Assembly: GCF_000720175.1 (NCBI RefSeq)
Contig: NZ_JOIX01000119.1
Span: 1-20,240, forward strand
DNA length: 20,240 nucleotides
Reading direction: 5' to 3'
From: Streptomyces sp. NRRL S-337
GTDB lineage: Bacteria > Actinomycetota > Actinomycetes > Streptomycetales > Streptomycetaceae
Shown here: positions 1 through 8,057 of the stretch, piece after piece
How positions within the stretch are numbered: position 1 is the first letter of the stretch
How the letters are laid out: each line of letters starts with the position of its first letter
Program-made: the position numbers and the translations under genes
Notes under the pieces: generated by a model
Seen by the model: only the letters and a program-made list of their open reading frames with translations
Told to the model about the DNA's origin: nothing
The model's database searches: none

Positions 1-42
1 CTCGGCATCGCCCGCCTGCACAACCTCACCCTGGCCGGATGA
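1..42 (+). CDS. C-terminal end of an IS5-like transposase (partial)
   Basis: Frame 1 reads LGIARLHNLTLAG followed by TGA. This is the tail I remember for a common Streptomyces IS5-family DDE transposase. Only 13 residues lie in the window, so the catalytic core is not visible. A terminal inverted repeat follows about 40 bp later, as expected for the 3' end of such an element. The N-terminus of what looks like the same transposase type starts at 20189 on the same strand. Family assignment rests on recall of this short tail and on the matching repeat. Confidence 0.7.
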   Translation, partial: LGIARLHNLTLAG

Positions 43-81
43 CGGAGAAATGAGCTGCTCAAGCAGCATGCCGTAGATCAT

Positions 82-101
82 TTACGGGACAACCCTTAGG
101 G
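82..101 (+). repeat. Right terminal inverted repeat of the left IS5-like element
   Basis: The 20 bases ttacgggacaacccttaggg are the exact reverse complement of 20140-20159. The likely IS tip is the inner CGGGACAACCC. The outer TTA/GGG bases may be target sequence, since IS5-group elements favour short TA-rich targets. This end lies only about 35 bp upstream of the IS1380-type transposase start, so the IS5-like element appears to have inserted at or near the IS1380 left end. Confidence 0.8.
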
Positions 102-135
102 TCCTGTTGGCTGCAGGGAAAGAAGCACTCTCCAG

Positions 136-876
136 GTGAAGAAGCGTATCGGGTCGTACCCGCGTGTCCGCATCGAGGGCGGCGGCCGGGCGGTGGTCTC
201 GCAGGCCGGGAGCGTGCTGCTGGTCGAGACCGTCCGCAAGGCCGGTTTGGACACCGCGATATCAGCGGCGCTGACGCCGTGGCGGAAAACTCGGATGGTG
301 CACGATCCGGGCAAGACCCTGCTGGACGTGGCCCTGGCGGTCGCGCTGGGCGGGGACTGTCTCGCGGATGTCGCCATGCTGCGGGCCGAGCCGGCCGTGT
401 TCGGGCCGGTGGCCTCCGACCCGACGGTCTCCCGCCTCGTCGGCACCCTTGCAGCCTCCGGGGAGAAAGCCCTGCGGGCCATCCGTGCCGCGCGGGCTGA
501 AGTCCGCCGACCTGTCTGGCGGCTGGCCGGCCGGAAAGCGCCTGACGCGGGCGGGACCGTGACCGTGGACCTCGACGGGGTGCTGGTGATCGCGCACTCG
601 GACAAGGAGGACGCCGCACCCACGTGGAAGCGAACCTACGGCCACCACCCGCTGATGGGGTTCGTCGACCACGGACCGGGCGGCACGGGTGAACCGGTCG
701 CGGCCCTGCTCAGGCCGGGCAACGCGGGATCGAAAACGGCCGCCGACCACATCACCACCGCCCGCCTGGCCCTGGCCCAGCTGCCGAAGAAGTACCGGCG
801 CGGGCGCCGGACCCTGATCCGCACCGATTCCGCGGGCGGCACCCACGACTTCGTCGCCTGGCTCGCCCGGCGGGGA
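136..876 (+). pseudogene. IS1380-family transposase, 3' half missing
   Basis: The reading frame opens at GTG 136 with a KKRIGSYPRVRIEGGG N-terminus characteristic of actinobacterial IS1380-family transposases. About 247 residues are colinear with the family, which is usually about 450-470 residues long. The first catalytic Asp region (VTVDLDGVLV) and the second (LIRTDSAGGTHDF) are visible. After FVAWLARRG the family sequence stops abruptly at about 876, and the frame runs on to 1005 in unrelated sequence that overlaps the start of the SulP gene. The third catalytic acidic residue and the C-terminal half are lost, so the protein should be inactive. Neither terminal repeat of the element was recognised. 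The IS5-like end just upstream may have replaced the left one. Confidence 0.85.
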
Positions 877-959
877 CTTCGGGGAGGGCCGCCCCGGCCT
901 TCCTGCCTCCCCGCACGCCGTTACGACGACGTGCCCGACCACGACTGGTACTGCCCTCC

Positions 960-2364
960 TTGCCTTCTCCCGCACTGTCTCCTGCCGCGCGGCTGCGCGG
1001 CCTGAAGCCCGACTGGCTGTCCGATCCGAAGGTCTGGCGCACCGAGATCCTCGCCGGGCTCGTCGTCGCGCTCGCCCTGATCCCCGAGGCCATCAGCTTC
1101 TCGGTCATCGCCGGGGTCGACCCGGCGATCGGCCTGTTCGCCTCCTTCATGATGGCCGTCGCCCTCTCGATCGTCGGTGGCCGACGCGCGATGATCTCCG
1201 CGGCGACCGGCGCCGTCGCCCTGGTCATCGGCCCGCTCAACCGCGAGCACGGATTCGGCTACTTGGTCGCCGCCGTCATCCTGGCCGGTGTATTCCAGAT
1301 CCTGCTCGGCGCCCTCGGGGTCGCGAAGCTGATGCGGTTCGTGCCGCGCTCGGTGATGGTCGGCTTCGTCAACGCTCTCGCGATCCTGATCTTCATGGCG
1401 CAGGTCCCGGAAATGACCGATGTGCCCTGGCCGGTCTATCCACTGATCGTCGGCGGACTGGCCCTGATGGTGTTCTTCCCGAAGATCACCAGGGTGGTCC
1501 CGGCGCCGCTGGTCTCCATCGTCGTCCTGACGGTCGTCACGGTCACCGCCGGGATCGCGGTGCCGACCGTCGGCGACCAGGGCGCCCTGCCATCCTCGCT
1601 GCCCACCCCTGGCCTGCCCGACGTGCCGTTCACGCTTGACACCCTCACCACCGTCGCGCCGTACGCGCTCGCCATGGCGCTGGTGGGCCTGATGGAGTCG
1701 CTGATGACGGCGAAGCTCGTCGACGACATCACCGACACCCGCTCCAACAAGACCCGCGAGTCCATCGGCCAGGGCATCGCCAACATCGTCACCGGGTTCT
1801 TCGGCGGCATGGGCGGCTGCGCCATGGTCGGCCAGACCATGATCAACGTACGGGTCTCCGGGGCCCGCACCCACGTTCGACTGGCACTCCATCGCGCCCA
1901 AGACCCTCCAGCGGGTGCCGGCGGGCGAGATCACCGTCATGGTGCTCACCGTCGCCGTCGTGGTCGCCACCCACAACCTGGCCATCGGCGTCGTCGTGGG
2001 CACCCTCACCGCCATGGTCGTCTTCGCCAAGCGGGTCGCCCACCTCGCCGACGTCACCGCGGTCGTCGACCCCGATGACACCCAGGTCGTCTACCGGGTC
2101 ACCGGTGAACTGTTCTTCGCGTCCTCCAACGACCTGGTCGCCCGATTCCACTACGCCACCGACCCCGACAAGGTCGTCATCGACCTGTCCGCCACCCACG
2201 TCTGGGACGCCTCCTCCGTCGCCGCCCTCGACGCCATCGAGACCAAATACGCCCAACACGGCAAGACCGTCGAGATCACCGGGCTGAACGACCCCAGCGC
2301 CCACCTCGACGGCAAACTCAGCGGCGAACTCACCAACAGCCGCCGAGAGGTCGTTTTCACCTGA
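960..2364 (+). pseudogene. SulP-family anion transporter (SLC26/SulP), frameshifted by internal deletion
   Basis: The N-terminal part (TTG 960 to about 1870) encodes a SulP transmembrane domain: PKVWRTEILAGLVVALALIP, then repeated hydrophobic helices and the GGMGGCAMVGQTMIN segment. At about 1870-1876 the frame changes. The downstream frame resumes with TFDWHSIAPKTLQRVPAGE, two more hydrophobic stretches and a C-terminal STAS domain (VYRVTGELFFASSNDL, then VVIDLSATHVWDASSVAALD) ending at 2364. Relatives carry roughly 40 more residues between GART and FDWHS, so a deletion of about 120 bp that is not a multiple of three best explains the break. No Shine-Dalgarno precedes the TTG, and the native upstream region seems lost at the IS1380 junction. 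A role in sulfate or bicarbonate uptake is a family-level statement; this copy is probably non-functional. Confidence 0.85.
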
Positions 2365-2612
2365 TTTATGCGACTTCAAATGCCTCAGTGCTGCGCTCGC
2401 ATCTCTCACGTGACAGACCCATGTGCGGCGCGACGAGAGCAATCACCCATACAGCACGTCTTGGATCGAGACAGGCTTCAGGGGATGAGACTGGCAATGC
2501 GGACTCACGCCGGATCTCGCCAGCCGCATTGGCGTAGCAACACCTCGGAAGTCACACCTCGGCGGGAGAGCGATTTGGGATGAAACAGGCTTCACCGATG
2601 AAAACGACCTCT
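2346..2612. repeat. 14-bp perfect inverted repeat bounding a 267-bp segment
   Basis: agaggtcgttttca at 2346-2359 is the exact reverse complement of 2599-2612. The left arm lies inside the last codons of the SulP remnant (RREVVFT), and the right arm is in the intergenic region. The size and ends would suit a small non-autonomous element or an IS remnant. I find no matching target duplication outside the arms, so the call stays weak. Confidence 0.35.
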
Positions 2613-2748
2613 TAGACCAGCCCCGGGCAGCAGCACCAACCTATTTCCGGCAGGCAAGTTGGGTGGGCGGGGGCCGCTGCCGGCGCCCAAGGGGGACCGC
2701 CTCGCCGGCGGGACATGCCGGCGGACGACGGTCTTGGTGCAAGCACAC
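2365..2748. other. Gene-poor stretch of about 380 bp
   Basis: I see no convincing gene here. The open frames lack family resemblance and ribosome-binding sites. GC content is visibly lower than in the neighbouring genes up to about 2640. The stretch holds one arm of a 14-bp inverted repeat, a direct 10-mer acaggcttca at 2471-2480 and 2585-2594, and a hairpin at 2703-2723. Lower GC and inverted ends suggest a decayed mobile-element relic. Confidence 0.5.
2703..2723 (-). terminator. Hairpin downstream of the SpoIIE-type gene
   Basis: CGCCGGC at 2703-2709 pairs with GCCGGCG at 2717-2723 across a 7-nt loop, about 25 nt past the stop codon of the minus-strand phosphatase gene. No U-tract follows, which is common in high-GC actinomycetes. 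It may act as a terminator or an mRNA 3' stabiliser. Confidence 0.4.
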
Positions 2749-5208
2749 CTACCTCCTGGAATCAGCGGGCAGTGGCTGCTCCGTCCAGACGGTCTTGCCC
2801 TCGCGGGTGTACCGGGTGCCCCAACGCTCCGTGAGCTGGGCGACCAGGAACAGCCCGCGGCCGCCTTCGTCGGTGCTGCGGGCCCGGCGCAGGTGAGGCG
2901 AGGTGTGGCTGGAGTCGGCGACCTCGCAGATGAGGCACTGCTCGCGAATGAGCCGAAGAGTGACCGGCCCGGAGGCGTAGCGATAGGCGTTGGTGACCAG
3001 TTCGCTGGCGATCAGCTCGGTGGTGAACACCAGGGTGTCCAACCCCCACTCGGTGAGTTTGGCGGTGATCAGCTCCCTGGCCTGGGACGCGGCGGTCACG
3101 TCCACGGGCAGACCCCACGAGGCGACCCGCCGCGGGGGCAGCACCCGGGTTCGGGCGATGAGCAGGGCGACGTCGTCGGTGGGATGGTGACCGGGGACCA
3201 GCCGGTCCACTACCGCCTGGCAGGTGTGTTCCAGCGAGGTCGTGGGGCCGGTGAGCGTCTGGCGCAGCAGTGCCAGTCCGTCCTCGATGTCAGTGGGCGC
3301 GCCGTTGCGCTTGCGTTCCTGGACGAGCCCGTCGGTGTAGAGGGCAAGCAGGCTGCCCTCCGGGAGCTCCACCTCACGAGACTCGAACGGCAGTCCGCCC
3401 AGGCCCAGCGGCGGGCCAGCGGGCAGTTCGAGCAGATCCACCGTCCCGTCGGGGGTCACCACCGCCGGCGGTAGGTGACCCGCCCGCGCCATGGAACACT
3501 GCCGGGAGACCGGGTCGTAGACCGCGTACAGGCAGGTGGCCCCCGTCACCGGCGCACCGGCGGAGGGGTCTTTGCCGCTCACCTCCTGCTCGGCGGCGAT
3601 CAGGTTGACCAAGTCGTCCAGGCGAGAGAGGACTTCGTCCGGTTCCAGGTCCAGGCCGGCCAGCGTGTGGACCGCGGTGCGCAGGCGGCCCATCGTGGCC
3701 GTGGCGTGGATGCCGTGCCCCACCACATCGCCCACGACCAGGGCGACCCGCGCCCCGGAGAGCGGAATCACGTCGAACCAGTCACCTCCGAGCCCGGGAC
3801 CGACGTTGGCCGGCAGGTAACGGTGGGCCACCTCGACCGCCGGAAGGTCGGGCACCGTGCCCGGGAGCAGGCTGCGTTGCAGGGCGAGCGCGGTGCGCTG
3901 CTGCTGGGTGTAGCGGCGGGCGTTGTCGAGGCAGACGGCGGCGCGGGCGGCGAGCTCCTCGGCCAGCGTCAGGTCGTCCTCCTCGAACGGCTCCGGGCGT
4001 TGTGACCGCCACAGGCTCACCACGCCCAGCACCAGTCCGCGGGCGACCAGCGGCACCACCACCAGGGAATGGATGCCCAGGTCGAGGGCGCGCCTGCCTT
4101 GCTGCGGCGCCATGTCGTACCACTCCGGGGAGAGGGTCACGACGGGTTCGAGCAGCGGCTGCTGCCCGGCCAGACACCGGCCCTGAGGCGAGCGGGGGGC
4201 GAACGTGACCGGGGCGCCCTCGGGGAACGTGACCTCCAGCCCCTCGCGGGAGACGCCCCGGGCCGCAATCCGCACCAGCGGCCCCGTCACCCCCTGGGCG
4301 GGCTCGTCGCCGCCCGGCACGGCCTGCAGCAGGTCCACCGACGCGTAGTCGGCGAGGCTGGGCACCGCCACCTCCGCCAGCTCGCAGGCTGTCCTGGACA
4401 CATCCAACGTGGTCCCGATGCGCGCACTGGCCTCGTTGAGCAGCGCCAGTCTGCGCCGCGCCCGGTAGCGGCCGGTGATGTCCTCGATCATCTCGGTGAC
4501 CCCGAGGACGTGCCCGGCGGAGTCCTCCAGCCGGAACGCCGAGACGGACACCACCCGCTCCCGGCCGGGATCGCTGCGCAGCCGCAGGGACTGTTCCGTG
4601 GAGATCAGCGGCTTGCCGCTCTCCAGCACGCTGCGCACCCGTTTGCGGTCGGTTTCCGCGTCCTGGGCGACCAGCAGCTCGCCGGTGGACCGTCCCCGAT
4701 GCTCGTCGGTCGACATCTCGCTGATCCGCTCGACCGCCCGGTTGACCCGTAGGACCCGCAGGTCCGGGCTGTGCACGACGATCCCGACCGGTGACCGGCG
4801 GAACAGCCCGTCGAGGATGGCACGGTCCCGCTCCCACTGGGCGACGTCCTCGGCGGGCGCGCCGACCAGGAACCATTCGCACACGCCGTCGCGCACGACC
4901 ATGGAAGCCCGCAGACCCAGGTCCACCGGGTGGCCGTCGCGATGCCGTGCTGTCAGCAGCCCGGACCAGGCCCCGGCCCGTACGCGCTCCGCCAGCAACT
5001 CCCCGGTGGTCGGCACGCCGTCCGGCTTGACCAGGAAGTCGAGCGCCGGGCGGCCGATCGCCTCGTTGCTCCGGTAGCCCAGCAGCTCCTCGGCACCCGG
5101 GCCCCAGCCCACTAACGTGCCCCCGTGGTCCACCACTGCGCAGGCAGCGCGATGCAGCGCGAACGGATCCTCCGGACTCTGGCTGAACGTCGTCACCGGC
5201 CTGCCCAT
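2749..5208 (-). CDS. PAS-PAS-GAF-SpoIIE phosphatase with C-terminal HATPase domain
   Basis: This is an 819-residue cytoplasmic signalling protein of the actinobacterial PP2C/SpoIIE type. Approximate domain order: PAS at 17-122, PAS at 133-245, GAF at 255-435, SpoIIE/PP2C phosphatase at 455-690 and RsbW-like HATPase at 700-810. Metal-binding and catalytic motifs are present: GGDWFD (474-479), GDVVGHG (493-499), AGHLPP, ALYTDG and DDVALL. The HATPase N-box (SELVTNA, about 735) and G-box (GGRGLFLV, about 782) are also present. Such proteins dephosphorylate anti-anti-sigma factors, and the HATPase may act as an anti-sigma kinase; the partner here is unknown. ATG 5208 was chosen because GAGGTG lies 6 nt upstream. 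GTG 5217 (GAGGAG upstream) and ATG 5325 are alternatives. No anti-sigma antagonist or sigma gene is adjacent. It follows the PucR gene on the same strand and could be co-transcribed. Confidence 0.92.
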   Translation of the reverse strand: MGRPVTTFSQSPEDPFALHRAACAVVDHGGTLVGWGPGAEELLGYRSNEAIGRPALDFLVKPDGVPTTGELLAERVRAGAWSGLLTARHRDGHPVDLGLRASMVVRDGVCEWFLVGAPAEDVAQWERDRAILDGLFRRSPVGIVVHSPDLRVLRVNRAVERISEMSTDEHRGRSTGELLVAQDAETDRKRVRSVLESGKPLISTEQSLRLRSDPGRERVVSVSAFRLEDSAGHVLGVTEMIEDITGRYRARRRLALLNEASARIGTTLDVSRTACELAEVAVPSLADYASVDLLQAVPGGDEPAQGVTGPLVRIAARGVSREGLEVTFPEGAPVTFAPRSPQGRCLAGQQPLLEPVVTLSPEWYDMAPQQGRRALDLGIHSLVVVPLVARGLVLGVVSLWRSQRPEPFEEDDLTLAEELAARAAVCLDNARRYTQQQRTALALQRSLLPGTVPDLPAVEVAHRYLPANVGPGLGGDWFDVIPLSGARVALVVGDVVGHGIHATATMGRLRTAVHTLAGLDLEPDEVLSRLDDLVNLIAAEQEVSGKDPSAGAPVTGATCLYAVYDPVSRQCSMARAGHLPPAVVTPDGTVDLLELPAGPPLGLGGLPFESREVELPEGSLLALYTDGLVQERKRNGAPTDIEDGLALLRQTLTGPTTSLEHTCQAVVDRLVPGHHPTDDVALLIARTRVLPPRRVASWGLPVDVTAASQARELITAKLTEWGLDTLVFTTELIASELVTNAYRYASGPVTLRLIREQCLICEVADSSHTSPHLRRARSTDEGGRGLFLVAQLTERWGTRYTREGKTVWTEQPLPADSRR

Positions 5209-5373
5209 CGGCGCCACCTCGTACTCCTCGGACTCCTGGTACTGCTGTACTCCTCGTCCCGATCTTCCTACCGTTGGTGCCGGTGCGCGATAGTCCGGAA
5301 CGGCCCTATCCCCATCAGGCACCATGCGGCCCTCGCAGGTGAGGACGACCCGCCGGGGCCGGGTAGCGCCTCG

Positions 5374-6645
5374 TCACCTTCTCTTGCGGCGCAGAACCTT
5401 CGCCCCGTGCCAGCGGCAGACGTTGAGGGCGAAGTGGAGGTCGAAGGCGTCGGCGTCGAGGTTGAGGTGGTAGTGGTCGACGGTCCGTTGAACGCGGTAG
5501 TGGACAGTGTTGCGGTGGACCATCAGCTGGTCCGCGGTGGCGGCGTAGCTTCGGTGGGTGGCGAGGAAGACGCGGAGCGTCTCGCGGAGGATTGCGTTGC
5601 GGGGGTCGTCGACGGCGAGGTCGCCGAGGGTGTCGGAGACGAAGTCGGCCAGTTCGCGGGGCTCGTCGACCAGGAGGGCGACGGGGGCGACGCGGGCGAA
5701 GGCTACCGCGCGGGGGGTGCTGGGGCCCGCGGAGAGGGCGAGGGCCTTGGCGCGGGCGGCGGCGCGGGTGCTGCGGCGGAAGCCGTCGAGTCCCGGGCGG
5801 ACGATGCCGAGGGCGACCCGCACCGGTAGCGCGGCGTCGGCCAGTTCGGCGGCGATCGTGTCGGGGTCCACCGGGCAGTCGGGCCTGACGGCAAGCCAGA
5901 TCCGGGCGTCGGCCTCGTCGGTGTGTACCAGCAGGGGGCGGCCCTGGGCGCGCAGGAGGGTGCACAGCAACGAGGCCAGCCGGTCGAAGACGGCGGCGGG
6001 GTCGGTGGTGGCCGCGGTGCCGTGGAGCCAGCCCTCGACGGCCACATGGCTGCCGGACAACCGGTGATCGAGGGCGGCCTCGGCCTGCCGCAGATCGACC
6101 TGGGGGTTGTCGAGGAGCTGGCCCACCCAGTACTGGCGCAGCATGCCGCGGGTGCCCACCCAGCGTTCGCGCTCCTCCTCATACACCCGGCCGATCTGGT
6201 CGCAGACCCGGTCCAGGTAGGCCGAGGTGAGGCTGACCAAGCTGATGACGGTGTCGGCCGGATCCGGCAGCCCCAGGCGGACCGCCTCCCCGAGAACGAG
6301 GTCCAGGCTTTGCGCATGTCCCAGGCGGTAGGCGCGCAGCAGGGCCGAGAGCGGCACGTCGCGCTGGGCGAGCCGACGAGCGTACGAGACGGCCGAGGCG
6401 GGCGCGTCCACGGTCTGCGGGTCGATGCGGTTGATGACGACGTGCAGGGCAGTGACGATGTTCTCGGTGATGCTTGCTTCCAGCAGCCCGCGCAGGGATT
6501 CGTCGTGTTCCAGCTGGGCGATTTCCGCCTCGGTGGTGGCTACCAGCTTGGCGATGAACTCGTCCCGGTGCGCCTGCATCACCTGGGCCGCGAGGACGAC
6601 CGGGTCCGATGCCCCGTCCGCCGGCCGTTCCGCTGGGCCGTTCAC
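5374..6645 (-). CDS. PucR/CdaR-family transcriptional regulator with RsbRD-like N-terminus
   Basis: A 423-residue regulator. The C-terminal PucR helix-turn-helix is clear (LRETLRVFLATHRSYAATAD, then HRNTVHYRVQRTVD, about residues 352-395). The middle (about 190-330) matches the degenerate GGDEF-like domain of this family. The N-terminal helical part (QAHRDEFIAKLVATTEAEIA, about 20-155) resembles the RsbRD-type sensory domain often paired with PucR. The start is GTG 6645: its GTGA overlaps the stop codon of the oxidoreductase gene by 4 bp, which indicates translational coupling. A longer frame to 6732 would overlap the upstream gene by about 90 bp and is not needed. It is the last gene of the ligase operon, so it probably regulates that operon or is autoregulated. 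Its signal is unknown. Confidence 0.9.
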   Translation of the reverse strand: MNGPAERPADGASDPVVLAAQVMQAHRDEFIAKLVATTEAEIAQLEHDESLRGLLEASITENIVTALHVVINRIDPQTVDAPASAVSYARRLAQRDVPLSALLRAYRLGHAQSLDLVLGEAVRLGLPDPADTVISLVSLTSAYLDRVCDQIGRVYEEERERWVGTRGMLRQYWVGQLLDNPQVDLRQAEAALDHRLSGSHVAVEGWLHGTAATTDPAAVFDRLASLLCTLLRAQGRPLLVHTDEADARIWLAVRPDCPVDPDTIAAELADAALPVRVALGIVRPGLDGFRRSTRAAARAKALALSAGPSTPRAVAFARVAPVALLVDEPRELADFVSDTLGDLAVDDPRNAILRETLRVFLATHRSYAATADQLMVHRNTVHYRVQRTVDHYHLNLDADAFDLHFALNVCRWHGAKVLRRKRR

Positions 6646-8057
6646 CGGTCCAGGTACCGCAGCGCCGAGCGGGCGGCGTTCGCACCGCACATACCGTGCA
6701 CCCCGGCGCCGGGTGGGGTGGCCGCCGAGCACAGGTAGACGCCGGGGATGCCGGTGCTGTAGGGGTCAGGGGCCAGCCGGGGGCGGAGCGCGACCTGCCG
6801 TGTGGTGTTGGCACCGGCGACGATGTCACCACCGACGAAGTTCACGTTGTAGCGGGCCAGTTCGGCGGTCGAGCGCACCGAGCGCCCCACGATCCGCTCC
6901 CGGAAGCCCGGCGCGAACCGCTCGATCTGGCGCAGCACCGCCTCGGTGGCGTCACCGGGATAGCCATGCGGCACGTGCGCGTACGCCCAGATCGGGTGGA
7001 CGTCGCCGCGGGACCGGTCGGGGTCGGCGAGGTACTGCTGGCCGACCAGGACGAACGGGCGCTCGGGCATCCGCCCGCCGGCGGTCTGCGCCTCCGTGCG
7101 GACGACCTCCTCCAGGGTGCCGCCCAGGTGCACGGTGCCCGCGCGGCGGCATGCCTCATGGGTCCAGGGGATGCCTCCCTGGACGGCGAGGTCCACTTTG
7201 AACGCGGCCGGGCCGTGCCGCCAGCCACGGTAGGCCCGGCGTACCCGGCCGGGCAGCCGGTCGCCGCAGATGCGCGCCGCGGCGCCGGGCGCGGTGTCGA
7301 GCATGACGATCCGGGCGGGGGCGAGTTCGGCCAGGGAGTCCACCCGCACCCCCGTCTCGATGGTCCCGCCGAGTTCGGCGAGCATGGCGGCCAGCGCATC
7401 GGTAATGGTCCGCGACCCACCGCGGGCGACCGGCCAGCCGAAGCGGTGGGCGGCGCCGATGAGCATCAGCCCGACCGCGGAACTGGTCGGCCCGGTGAGT
7501 GGATACATCAGATGCGCCGCCGCCCCCGCGAACAGCGCCCTGGCTTCCGCACCACGCCAGCGCCGAGCCACCGCTGTGGCCGGCTGGAGCGCCCGGAGCC
7601 CGAAACGGGCCAGGGCCACCGGGTGCGCGGGCAGATGCGGCACCGGGCGCAGTACGTCCTCGGTAAGCGCCTCGAAGTCGTCCGCCAGCGGGGCGAACAG
7701 CCGCTCCCAGGCCGGGCCGTCCGCGCCGAGCCCGCGCACGGTCCGCTCCACCGAGCGGACCAGCACCCCGGCCCGGCCGCCGTCCAGCGGGTGCGCCAGA
7801 TCGACCTCGGGCCACGCCCATTCGACGCCGTACCGTTCCAGGCCGAGGGTCCGCAGGAACGGCGAGCCGACGCCCAGCGGGTGCACCGCGGAGCAGTGGT
7901 CGTGCAGGAGGCCGGGAAGGGTCAGTTCGCTGCTCCGGGTGCCGCCGCCGATGTCGTCGGCGGCCTCCAGGACGGTCACCTTGAGCCCCCGCTGGGCCAG
8001 GGCGACGGCGGCGGCCAGCCCGTTCGGGCCGGCCCCCACCACCATCGCGTCACTCAT
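6642..8057 (-). CDS. Phytoene-desaturase-like FAD-dependent oxidoreductase (CrtI/PYROXD2 type)
   Basis: A 471-residue flavoprotein. The N-terminal dinucleotide-binding motif VVGAGPNGLAAAVALAQRG is followed by VTVLEAADDIGGGTRS, where the Glu would contact FAD ribose. The C-terminal FAD-closing segment is GIPGVYLCSAATPPGAGVHG with GANAA. The length and these motifs fit the CrtI/PYROXD2-like branch. Members desaturate or oxidise lipophilic substrates, but many actinobacterial ones have no assigned reaction. The start codon overlaps the end of the DUF3556 gene by 8 bp (ATGAGTGA), and its stop overlaps the PucR start, so the three genes are translationally coupled. No carotenoid genes (crtB, crtE) are present, so a carotenoid role is unsupported. 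The neighbouring membrane protein suggests a membrane-associated or lipid substrate, which is inference. Confidence 0.88.
   Translation of the reverse strand: MSDAMVVGAGPNGLAAAVALAQRGLKVTVLEAADDIGGGTRSSELTLPGLLHDHCSAVHPLGVGSPFLRTLGLERYGVEWAWPEVDLAHPLDGGRAGVLVRSVERTVRGLGADGPAWERLFAPLADDFEALTEDVLRPVPHLPAHPVALARFGLRALQPATAVARRWRGAEARALFAGAAAHLMYPLTGPTSSAVGLMLIGAAHRFGWPVARGGSRTITDALAAMLAELGGTIETGVRVDSLAELAPARIVMLDTAPGAAARICGDRLPGRVRRAYRGWRHGPAAFKVDLAVQGGIPWTHEACRRAGTVHLGGTLEEVVRTEAQTAGGRMPERPFVLVGQQYLADPDRSRGDVHPIWAYAHVPHGYPGDATEAVLRQIERFAPGFRERIVGRSVRSTAELARYNVNFVGGDIVAGANTTRQVALRPRLAPDPYSTGIPGVYLCSAATPPGAGVHGMCGANAARSALRYLDR

Noticed and set aside
921..2081. Minus-strand frame of 386 codons opposite the SulP remnant
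   Set aside because: It is Asp/Gly/His/Arg-rich low-complexity sequence produced by the antisense of the SulP codons.
2368..2583. 71-codon plus-strand frame after the SulP remnant
   Set aside because: It has no ribosome-binding site and no recognisable composition or motif; it lies in a gene-poor region between repeat arms.
2659..4752. Plus-strand frames opposite the SpoIIE-type gene
   Set aside because: They are antisense to a gene with five clear domains and show no family resemblance.
6642..8057. Carotenoid biosynthesis locus
   Set aside because: Only one desaturase-like protein is present, with no phytoene synthase, prenyl transferase or cyclase nearby.
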